In this document: positions 35,409-41,986 of the stretch, one piece after another
Layout of the letters: every line of letters begins with the position of its first letter
Numbering within the stretch: position 1 is the stretch's first letter
Assembly (NCBI GenBank): GCA_049680295.1
Contig: JBAUHN010000123.1
Location: forward strand, 1-41,986
Length of the DNA stretch: 41,986 nt
Source: JBAUHN01 sp049680295
Lineage (GTDB): Bacteria > Pseudomonadota > Alphaproteobacteria > Rhodobacterales > Rhodobacteraceae
Direction of reading: 5' to 3'
Notes under the pieces: model-generated
Database searches by the model: none
Seen by the model: the letters and a program-made list of their open reading frames with translations, nothing else
What the model was told of the DNA's origin: nothing
Translations under genes and position numbers: made by a program

Positions 35409-36260
35409 ATGCACAGCGAAAACTGGGATCACTTACGGTTTGTTTTGGCAGTGGCTGAAACCGGATCAGTATTGCAGGCGGCCAAACACCTTGGCGTGAA
35501 CCATGCGACAGTCTTGCGCAAGGTGGCCGCTTTCGAAGAGCGCTACGGAACCACGCTATTTGAGCGCACGGCGCAGGGGTATCAATTATTGCCTGACTGC
35601 GCACATATTATCCGCGCGGCACATGCAGCAGAGGTCGCGATGCAAGAGGTTCACAGGCTTGCCAGTGGCGGGCGATTATCGCTTCACGGCACAGTTCGTG
35701 TGACATCAACGGACACCCTGTGCGGAGGGATCTTACCGCGTTTTGTCGCTGCAATGCAGTCCGAAGAGCAGAACCTTGCCCTCACGCTTTTGAGCAGTAA
35801 CACTTATCTGGATTTATCTCGAGAACAGGCCAACATTGCGGTGCGGCCCTCTGTGCAACTGCCAGAAGACCTGGTCGGCGAAGTCGCATCAAAACTGAAT
35901 CTTGCAGCATATGCTGCCGACCCGGACCAAAGCACTTGGTTGGGCCTGACCGGCCCATTGTCGCGCTCCGTGGCTGCGAAGTGGATGGATGCAAATGTGC
36001 CGGATGATCAAATTACATTGGCAGCAGATAGTTTCCTGACATTGCAAGCGATGGCAGCGTTGGGACATGGCATCGCCGTGTTGCCGTGTTTCGTCGGGGA
36101 TGGCGATGACCGGCTGGTCAGACTTCCAATCGTCATGCCAGTTCTGTCCGTACCGCTGTGGGTTGCGCATCATGTTGATGCTGTCGAAACGCATCACATG
36201 CGCGTTGTCAAAAAGCACTTGTTGCAATTCTTGGCAGCCCGTCAAGAATTGGCCGGATAG
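35409..36260 (+). CDS. LysR-family transcriptional regulator
   Basis: 283-residue regulator. The N-terminal winged helix (residues ~5-65) reads HLRFVLAVAETGSVLQAAKH and then LGVNHATVLRKVAAFEERYG; the C-terminal effector-binding domain extends to the end. The subgroup resembles short LysR proteins that start with W-D-H/L-R-FVLAVAE, whose targets are usually divergent genes; the cytochrome c' gene is the natural candidate. No effector can be named. An IS element begins 86 bases downstream. Confidence 0.92.
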   Translation: MHSENWDHLRFVLAVAETGSVLQAAKHLGVNHATVLRKVAAFEERYGTTLFERTAQGYQLLPDCAHIIRAAHAAEVAMQEVHRLASGGRLSLHGTVRVTSTDTLCGGILPRFVAAMQSEEQNLALTLLSSNTYLDLSREQANIAVRPSVQLPEDLVGEVASKLNLAAYAADPDQSTWLGLTGPLSRSVAAKWMDANVPDDQITLAADSFLTLQAMAALGHGIAVLPCFVGDGDDRLVRLPIVMPVLSVPLWVAHHVDAVETHHMRVVKKHLLQFLAARQELAG

Positions 36261-36411
36261 ACAAGAAATGGGATTTCCACAAACCCCATCCGACGAAAGT
36301 CCCTTTCGGTTCTCAGGTCCCGGGTAATTTTCAGTTGATAAATGTAGAGGTGGTCGCGGAATTTCGGGCCAGTTGTTAAGGTGGATCGCATGAAGAAAGT
36401 GACCATCCAAA

Positions 36412-36717
36412 ATGAAGAAACGAAAGAACCATTCGCCAGAGTTCAAAGCCAAGGTCGCGCTTGAAGCGATCCGTGAAGAGATGACGCTAGCGGAGCTGTC
36501 CAAGAAGTATGGCGTTCACCCGACGCAGATCGGCACATGGAAGCGCGCTGCGATAGAGAACATGGCGACGGCCTTTACGCGTAAAGGTTCAGCGCCTGAA
36601 CAGGTCAGTGCCGCTGACGTCGACAAGCTGCATTCCAAGATCGGCCAGCTGGTGGTGGAGCGGGATTTTTTTAGCGGACGCCTCGCATCAGTTGCTCGGG
36701 ACGCGTCCCTCTCGTGA
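36412..36717 (+). pseudogene. IS3-family transposase orfA, frameshifted at a T tract
   Basis: The N-terminal protein of IS3 elements: the HTH segment KKRKNHSPEFKAKVALEAI and KKYGVHPTQIGTWKRAAIEN match well, ending KIGQLVVERDF. At a run of seven T (36666-36672) the frame changes: as read it becomes FSGRLASVARDASLS-stop, while removing one T gives the family-like FLADASHQLLGTR and extends the protein to a TAA at 36776-36778. I read this as a single-base insertion; transcriptional slippage on the T tract is possible. Confidence 0.75.
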
Positions 36718-36758
36718 CCTTGCCTTTGGCAAGGCACTGCCGGTCGATGGGACAAAAA

Positions 36759-37664
36759 ATGGTGAGCCGGGATCATAAGTTAAGTATGCGTAAACAGTGC
36801 GAACTGTTGCAACTGTCGCGGTCACGCCTTTACTATCAGCTTGTTGGCGAAAGCGCCGAGAACCTCCGGTTCATGGAAATAATCGACAAGCAGTTCTTGG
36901 AAACGGTCGCCGAGGATGCGCCATCGGTCCGAGCGACGATGGCGACGGTACGGATCGCGTCAAATGGCGCGGGACATGAAGCGCAAGGGCTATAGATGCG
37001 GCCGTCACCGGGTCCGTCGTTTGATGCGCCTCATGAGGTTGGTTCCCATCTATCAGGAGCCCAACACCAGCAAGAAGCACCCGCAGCACAAGATCTGGCC
37101 CTATCTGCTGCGGAACGTTGTGATCGACCGACCAAACCAAGTCTGGAGCGCAGACATTACCTACATTCCTATGCGGCGGGGCTTTCTGTATCTCGTGGCG
37201 ATCATGGACTGGTACAGCCGCAAGGTGCTGGCCTGGCGCCTGTCGAACAGCATGGATGCAGACTTCTGCGTGGAGGCTTTGGAAGAAGCTCTCGCCAAAC
37301 ACGGCAGGCCGGAAATCTTCAACACCGATCAAGGTAGCCAATTTACCAGTGGCGCGTGGATCGACGTGCTGAGGGACGCAATAATCAAGATCAGCATGGA
37401 TGGGAAAGGCGCGTGGCGCCCCTCTCATCGTTTGCAGGCAAACGACTGCCGGGCAGTGGACAATCGTATGATCGAACGGCTGTGGAGGTCGTTGCATATG
37501 AATGCGTCTATCTGAATGCTTTTGAAGCCGGTTCAGAAATGCGGGCCGGGATCGGAAAATGGCTGACATACTACAACTCTGAGCGCCCCCATTCGACGCA
37601 TGGCTTGTTGACCCCAGATGAGGCCTATGCAAGCAAAACAGAACCGATGAGATTAGCAGCCTGA
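36759..37664 (+). pseudogene. IS3-family transposase orfB (DDE integrase), multiply disrupted
   Basis: Begins MVSRDHKLSMRKQCELLQLS and ends TPDEAYASKTEPMRLAA. The DDE catalytic core is recognisable: VWSADITYIPM (first Asp), FNTDQGSQFTS (second Asp) and the Glu in MIERLWRS. Lesions: between FLET and YGSRQ there are 43 bases where the family has two codons, which shifts the frame; between GAWR and DNRMIERLWRS there is a 39-base in-frame insert; and after ERLWRSL one base is lost before YECVYLNAFE. Both inserts carry palindromes. Several lesions make this a clear pseudogene. Confidence 0.85.
37419..37458 (+). repeat. 39-bp palindrome-bearing insert in transposase orfB
   Basis: In-frame insert of 13 codons between conserved positions of the DDE domain. 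It contains the perfect palindrome TCGTTTGC-AG-GCAAACGA (37428-37445). The other insert in the same gene, at 36906-36948, contains CGCCATCG-N10-CGATGGCG (36919-36944). Confidence 0.55.
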
Positions 37665-37725
37665 AATGAAACCATGATCCATCTTAACAGGGCTGCAAAA
37701 TGGTCTAAAATCTAGGGCCACCTCA

Positions 37726-38660
37726 TTGTTCTGTTCAGTTTTTGTACGCAGATATCGATTGGTAACATCTTTGACGGGTGAGGATCTGGCGCAAAACGCA
37801 ATAGCGTTCCTAGGGAGGTCGTAGATCTTAGCGTCAAGTTCATAGCGCGATAGGGTCAGCTTCTGGTGGGTCTTGAGTTCATCCCCAGACCGAGGATCAC
37901 GTTCCTAAACATTCGCCTCCCGCGTATTTGACACTTCGGGTAGATCGGCTTTCTCCAGCAGCGTCTCTTCATTCTGATCAACGCCCTCCTTCTTGAAGGA
38001 AGTTTTGAAAACAATCCTGAAATCCCCAAGCCGCTCATTTAGGCTGACCAAGCTTTGGAGGAACCCAACGAGCATTGCGTTTTTTAATGATCCCGCAGAG
38101 AATACCTGTTGCAAATTTTCAGCAGAAAATATGCGCTCACGTACATTGGGCTTCAGGTTCGATAACGCCACAGTAGTACCAATTTCAGCCTCTACTCCAT
38201 CAGCGATCTCAAATTGCTCGAACTCGATCTGTACCTGAGGGTCCGAAAATTTTAAGCTTCTTTTGAAAACCTGTTCGCCCATTCGGTAGGTACTATCCAA
38301 TGAAACATCTGCGAAATGGTGGAAGTACTGAATCCGGCCAGACCCTTTGCACTTCCCGATACCAGAGATGGCTAAATCATCTTTGTATGACGTATCCTTG
38401 GTCAGAAAGGCGTTAGCCTGTTCGTCGCCCAAACCACATCCATTGTCCGAACACGTCACTTTGAAGTTAATCTCGTCTCCCAAAAGATCAGAAGACCAGA
38501 ATTCGACGGCGAATGTGACTTCGAGATTTGATACTGCCGTATCGTCATCTCTCCGAATGAGAAACGAGTCGTTTGGGTTGGAAAGCAGTTCCTCAAAGAC
38601 GACGTAAGGGTTTTTGCTCAACTTGGTGTTATTGAGGCTACCTCGAACATCTAGCGTCAT
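37726..38660 (-). pseudogene. truncated GHKL (Hsp90/MORC-like) ATPase gene with internal amber codon
   Basis: 251 residues up to a TAG (37905-37907), then 60 further open codons in the same frame until the IS end at 37725. The N-terminal ATPase motifs are visible: N-box EELLSNPND (Glu24, Asn28, Asp31), G1 box CSDNGCGLG (72-76), and the lid/G2 segment GIGKCKGSGR (100-109). No histidine-kinase phosphoacceptor or DNA gyrase features appear, so it belongs with the Hsp90/MORC/MutL-like ATPases. AAGGGGA precedes the ATG. The missing C-terminus is not found on the other side of the IS. AT-richer than its neighbours and next to tRNA-Leu, it looks horizontally acquired. If the TAG is a natural end, a 251-residue product could still be made. 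Confidence 0.7.
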
Positions 38661-38765
38661 GAACTGTCCCCTTGGAAAACTAGTTAATTTCTAGCGTACT
38701 GCCATCTTTATACAATGACGTTGGCCGCTACCTGAAAAGCAAAAAGCTAATAAAAATCAATAATT

Positions 38766-38851
38766 TGGTGCGGGCGGTGGGAGTCGAACCCACACGGGCA
38801 TACGCCCAACAGATTTTAAGTCTGGTATGTCTACCATTCCATCACGCCCGC
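38766..38851 (-). tRNA. tRNA-Leu (anticodon UAA)
   Basis: Class II cloverleaf on the - strand: acceptor GCGGGCG (complement of 38845-38851) pairs with CGCCCGC (complement of 38770-38776). The anticodon loop CTTAAAA within CCAGA/TCTGT gives anticodon TAA; the long variable arm TGGGCGTATGCCCGTG is typical of leucine, and the discriminator is A. A CCA is encoded (complement of 38766-38768). The neighbouring GHKL gene suggests this 3' end served as an integration site. Confidence 0.96.
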
Positions 38852-39032
38852 ATCTGGCGTTGTTCTTCAATTTTCAGTTCCGGGCCTATATCGGGCCTTG
38901 AAACAGCTTCTTAGTCGCAACGCCTTGTTCCGTATACGCGTTGTCGCAGAGACCCAAGGACAATTCGCGTCGCTTGTGTGATTTTTTGACCGACACCGAT
39001 GCCCCAATCAGCGCCGACACTGGTTCTTGCCC

Positions 39033-39590
39033 TCAAATTTCTTCGCCAACCGGCGCAAGGGGACCGCCCTTTGCCAATAAAAACCGCTCTGAGAGCCATG
39101 GGTTGTTGATCAAAGCAGCCTGCAACTGAACACGAGCTTCATCCATCCGCCCAAGTTTTAAAAGTGTCAAAGCGCGCCCCGATTGGGCCGGGACATGTGT
39201 TGGCGATATGATCAGAACCTGATCAAGATCAATCAACGCATCCGCGTAGTTTTCGCGCAGATAATGCACATAGGCGCGCTGGTTGAAACCTTCTGCGTAG
39301 TCAGGACAATACGTTGCAAGGCGGTCAAATTCTTCGAATGCACCAACAAAGTCAAAACTGTCACGGTGCCGCATTCCGCTGTCCAAAATGGCCTGCGCTT
39401 GCTCATTCGGCGCGCGCAACCACACCTCCCACATCTTGGCAGATAGCGCCCTGCCCGCCTGTTCGTTGGGTGCAGCGCGGGATGCCTGAAACAGTGCGGA
39501 CAACTCAGACGAGTTGTCGCGAGGCGCCGGACAATCCTCTGAAAACACGGGGCCTGCGGTGACCGCAAGCATCAAAATGAGTTTTTGCAT
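39033..39590 (-). CDS. tetratricopeptide repeat protein, exported
   Basis: 185 residues. A short signal peptide (MQKLILMLAVTAGPVFS, cleavage about residue 17) points to the periplasm. Three TPR-like repeats follow, for example FVGAFEEFDRLATYCPDYAE and YADALIDLDQVLIISPTHVP, then LLKLGRMDEARVQLQAALIN. Similar small TPR proteins are widespread in Rhodobacterales; the binding partner is unknown. It is the only supported gene between tRNA-Leu and putR. Confidence 0.85.
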   Translation of the reverse strand: MQKLILMLAVTAGPVFSEDCPAPRDNSSELSALFQASRAAPNEQAGRALSAKMWEVWLRAPNEQAQAILDSGMRHRDSFDFVGAFEEFDRLATYCPDYAEGFNQRAYVHYLRENYADALIDLDQVLIISPTHVPAQSGRALTLLKLGRMDEARVQLQAALINNPWLSERFLLAKGGPLAPVGEEI

Positions 39591-39621
39591 AGTTAAAAAG
39601 ATGCGGCTAAGGCGCGCGGGG

Positions 39622-40122
39622 TCAAGTAGAATCTGCCAACATCGTCTCTTTCACAGCCTGCATTGCCACATAAGTCGAAGTGCCCGCGACATGCGGAAGA
39701 TTGGAAATCGCCTCGCCCAGAATGCGTCGGTAGCTGGGCATATCGCTGGTGCGCACCTTGAGAAGATAGTCGAAATTCCCCGCAATCATATGCGCTTGTT
39801 CGATTTCAGGCACCCGCGCCACCGCCATATTAAACGCCCTTAACGCGGCCTCACGGGTGTCGCTAAGCCGGACCTCGACAAATGCCACATGGTCCAGACC
39901 CAGCCGAATGGGGTCCAGCAGCGCCCGGTAGCCAATGATCACGCCGCTGCCTTCCAAACGGCGCAATCGGGCCTGAGTTGGCGACTTGGACAGCCCGATG
40001 CTTTTGGCCAGATCAGTAATACTGATCCGCCCATCCTTTGCCAGAACGGAAAGAATCGATCGGTCAAACCGATCCAGATCAAGATTACCATTTTGCGCAC
40101 TGAACGCACCATATTCTGTCAT
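39622..40122 (-). CDS. putR: Lrp/AsnC-family regulator, probable putA activator
   Basis: 166-residue regulator with the Lrp/AsnC winged helix (residues ~18-75, ILSVLAKDGRISITDLAKSI and SKSPTQARLRRLEGSGVI) and a C-terminal RAM ligand-binding domain (VAFVEVRL, later GNFDYLLKVRTSDMPSYR). Divergent placement next to putA is the standard layout for PutR, which in alphaproteobacteria activates putA in response to proline. The ATG at 40122 is chosen; a TTG seven codons upstream is an alternative. Confidence 0.9.
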   Translation of the reverse strand: MTEYGAFSAQNGNLDLDRFDRSILSVLAKDGRISITDLAKSIGLSKSPTQARLRRLEGSGVIIGYRALLDPIRLGLDHVAFVEVRLSDTREAALRAFNMAVARVPEIEQAHMIAGNFDYLLKVRTSDMPSYRRILGEAISNLPHVAGTSTYVAMQAVKETMLADST

Positions 40123-40148
40123 TTGTTCTGCCAATTTACCCAACTTCA

Positions 40149-40192
40149 GTCAATTCGACTGTCAATTCTCGCATATCATAGGGCAAATTGAC
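40149..40192. promoter_or_regulatory. putative Lrp-type operator between putR and putA
   Basis: GTCAATTC is repeated at 40149-40156 and 40161-40168 (12-bp period), with an inverted relative AAATTGAC at 40185-40192. The tandem and inverted array in the 92-base gap between the divergent regulator and its probable target resembles a multi-site Lrp/PutR-binding region. Function is inferred. Confidence 0.5.
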
Positions 40193-40214
40193 ATTATTAC
40201 AAAAGTAGACTGAT

Positions 40215-41986
40215 ATGGCCCCTGAAACATCCTCAACGTTGCGCCACACCATTGATGCTGGCACCTATGCCGATCCAGATGCAGTTCTGCACCGCCTGAT
40301 TGCGGATGCGGCGCTGACAAAAGCTGATCGCGCGCAAATTTGCGACGCCGCCGCGGCGCTGGTGCGCGACATACGCGGGGCGACCGCGCCGGGGATGATG
40401 GAGGTGTTTCTGGCCGAATACGGGCTTTCCACTGATGAAGGTGTCGCACTGATGTGTCTGGCCGAAGCGCTGCTACGGGTGCCCGATGCAGACACCATTG
40501 ATGCATTGATCGAAGATAAAATCGCGCCTTCCGATTGGGGCCGGCATTTGGGCCATTCGACATCCAGCCTAGTGAACGCGTCAACCTGGGCACTGATGTT
40601 GACGGGACGGGTTTTGGATGACGACCAGCCCGGTCCGGTGCGTCATTTGCGTGCCGCCGTAAAACGTCTGGGTGAACCGGTGATCCGCACAGCCGTCAGC
40701 CGTGCCATGAAGGAAATGGGGCGGCAGTTTGTGCTGGGGGAAAACATCAACAGCGCCATGGAACGCGCTGCAAACATGGAGAAAAAAGGCTATACCTACA
40801 GCTATGATATGCTGGGTGAAGCCGCACGCACCGAAGGCGACGCCAAGCGTTACCACCTGAGCTACAGCCGCGCAATTTCTGCCATTGCCAATGCCTGCCA
40901 CGACAGTGACATCCGCAAAAACCCCGGCATATCAGTAAAGCTTTCAGCGCTCCATCCGCGCTATGAGGTGGCGCAGGAACTTTCGGTTATGCGCGATCTG
41001 GTTCCGCGCCTGCGTGCCCTTGCATTGCTGGCGAAATCGGCAGGTATGGGGCTGAATGTCGACGCGGAAGAGGCGGACAGGCTGGCCTTATCGCTGGATG
41101 TGATCGACAAGGTCATGTCGGAACCCGCACTGAGTGGGTGGGACGGCTTTGGCGTCGTTGTGCAAGCTTACGGCCCGCGCGCGGGCACAGTGATCAACGC
41201 GCTTTATGAAATGGCCGAACGTCACGACCGAAAAATCATGGTCCGTTTGGTCAAAGGGGCCTATTGGGACACTGAAATCAAACGTGCTCAGGTCATGGGC
41301 GTCGCCGGGTTTCCGGTCTATACACGCAAATCCGCAACGGATGTGTCCTATATCGCCAATGCCAAAACGCTGCTGGGCATGACCGACCGGATTTACCCGC
41401 AGTTTGCGACCCATAACGCGCATACGGTTGCGGCGATTTTGCACATGGCGGCCGACAAGGAAAGTTTCGAATTTCAGCGCCTGCATGGCATGGGCGAGAC
41501 GTTGCATAATATTGTGCTGGCGCAAAACCAGACACGCTGCCGGATTTACGCGCCTGTTGGGGCCCATAAGGACCTGTTGGCCTATCTTGTGCGCCGGTTG
41601 CTTGAGAATGGTGCAAACTCAAGCTTTGTGAACCAGATCGTCGATGAAAATGTCCCACCAGAAGTGGTGGCAGCCGATCCGTTTGACGGGCTAAAAGCCG
41701 CAGTTGCCCATATTCCGACCGGGCCGGATCTGTTCCAGCCGATGCGCCCCAATGCACGCGGCTTTGATATCCGCCACACGCAAACGCTGGATGCGATAAA
41801 TGCGGCGCGCGCGCCGTTCAGGGTGCATTCATGGCACGCATCACCGCTGATTGCAGGCACAGTGTCAGATAAACAGACGCCGGTGCCTGTGAATAATCCC
41901 GCAGCACCATCCCAAAGCCCCGGTACCGTCCGCAACGCGACCGCCGAAGACGTCGAAACCGCATTCGCGGCGGCCAAGCCTTGGGA
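40215..41986 (+). CDS. putA: bifunctional proline dehydrogenase/P5C dehydrogenase PutA, 3' end outside window
   Basis: 590 complete codons are present and the frame remains open at the right edge. The visible part contains the proline dehydrogenase beta-alpha barrel (residues ~200-490): PGISVKLSALHPRYE, later MVRLVKGAYWDTEIK, PQFATHNAHT and RLHGMGE, including the FAD-binding and substrate-contact residues. The region after ~residue 550 starts the linker to the P5C dehydrogenase domain (TPVPVNNPAAP, then AEDVETAFAAAKPW). Full-length enzymes are over 1000 residues and convert proline to glutamate; glutamate dehydrogenase is encoded at 27.7-29.1 kb. The ATG at 40215 starts MAPETSSTLRHTIDAG. Confidence 0.96.
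   Translation, partial: MAPETSSTLRHTIDAGTYADPDAVLHRLIADAALTKADRAQICDAAAALVRDIRGATAPGMMEVFLAEYGLSTDEGVALMCLAEALLRVPDADTIDALIEDKIAPSDWGRHLGHSTSSLVNASTWALMLTGRVLDDDQPGPVRHLRAAVKRLGEPVIRTAVSRAMKEMGRQFVLGENINSAMERAANMEKKGYTYSYDMLGEAARTEGDAKRYHLSYSRAISAIANACHDSDIRKNPGISVKLSALHPRYEVAQELSVMRDLVPRLRALALLAKSAGMGLNVDAEEADRLALSLDVIDKVMSEPALSGWDGFGVVVQAYGPRAGTVINALYEMAERHDRKIMVRLVKGAYWDTEIKRAQVMGVAGFPVYTRKSATDVSYIANAKTLLGMTDRIYPQFATHNAHTVAAILHMAADKESFEFQRLHGMGETLHNIVLAQNQTRCRIYAPVGAHKDLLAYLVRRLLENGANSSFVNQIVDENVPPEVVAADPFDGLKAAVAHIPTGPDLFQPMRPNARGFDIRHTQTLDAINAARAPFRVHSWHASPLIAGTVSDKQTPVPVNNPAAPSQSPGTVRNATAEDVETAFAAAKPW

Larger units (their letters stand above)
36346..37725 (+). mobile_element. degenerate IS3-family insertion sequence
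   Basis: About 1.38 kb with two transposase frames. Imperfect terminal repeats: GAGGTGG at 36347-36353 against CCACCTC at 37718-37724, and a subterminal match TGTTAAGGTGGATC (36375-36388) against the complement of GATCCATCTTAACA (37676-37689). No target-site duplication is evident. The transposase is broken by several independent lesions (see orfA and orfB), so the element cannot move on its own. Its right end cuts off the GHKL ATPase gene. Confidence 0.82.

Noticed and set aside
36261..36345. The lost C-terminal part of the GHKL gene on the left of the IS
   Set aside because: Translation of this 85-base strip on the - strand gives no continuation with credible similarity, so a deletion or rearrangement is more likely than clean insertion.
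37905..37907. Amber stop recoded (suppression or pyrrolysine-like) in the GHKL gene
   Set aside because: Nothing supports recoding: no associated genes, and the gene is also truncated by an IS. Simple decay explains it.
40188..40216. TTGACA-N17-TGATAT promoter for putA
   Set aside because: The -10 would overlap the putA start codon, so a transcript from it would begin inside the gene. The hexamer match is more likely part of the regulator sites.
1..41986. CRISPR array, prophage or complete defence island
   Set aside because: No regularly spaced direct repeats, cas genes, phage structural genes or multi-gene defence cassette could be recognised on either strand.

Overview
The window looks like an ordinary chromosomal segment of a marine alphaproteobacterium of the Roseobacter group (Rhodobacterales). 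The evidence is the gene content: a heterotetrameric sarcosine oxidase operon soxBDAG, a fused dipeptide-type ABC ATPase, glpD/glpR, putA with an Lrp-type regulator, tad-type pilin-like genes, and moderately high GC. The genus cannot be fixed from what is visible.

Left part (1-9.5 kb, all + strand): the 3' end of a nitroreductase gene, dtd, a glycerate 2-kinase, a CocE/NonD-type serine hydrolase, and a five-component dipeptide-type ABC uptake operon (Tat-exported binding protein, two permeases, one protein carrying both ATPases). A structured intergenic stretch ending in a strong terminator closes this block. Next come an ArsR-type repressor/SRPBCC pair behind a promoter rich in GATAC/GTATC motifs, and a polar amino-acid ABC uptake operon on the - strand that diverges from an alkaline-phosphatase-superfamily gene.

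Middle part (14-29 kb, mostly - strand): a fatty acyl-CoA synthetase, a Kbp-like BON-LysM protein, an MsbA-type ABC exporter, glpD with its divergent repressor glpR, tRNA-Gly(UCC), a 0.7-kb zone of dead genes (a truncated LysR regulator, an IS3 transposase fragment and an unassigned coding remnant), a small exported protein, soxG/soxA/soxD/soxB and a glutamate dehydrogenase. Together these serve catabolism of glycerol, methylated amines and amino acids.

Right part (29-42 kb): three TadG/TadE-like genes, a small membrane protein, a TPR (TTC38-like) protein, a cytochrome c', a LysR regulator, a degenerate IS3-family element, a truncated GHKL (Hsp90/MORC-like) ATPase gene that the element cuts off, tRNA-Leu(UAA), a small TPR protein, and the divergent pair putR/putA. 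putA runs off the right edge.

Most of the window is conventional. The least ordinary items are: the tRNA-Leu-linked GHKL ATPase remnant, which has an in-frame amber codon and then 60 open codons up to the IS end; two palindrome-bearing inserts of about 37 and 39 bp inside the IS transposase gene; the unassigned structured RNA-like segment at 9.4-9.5 kb; and several candidate operators. I found no intact novel system, CRISPR array, prophage or complete defence locus.
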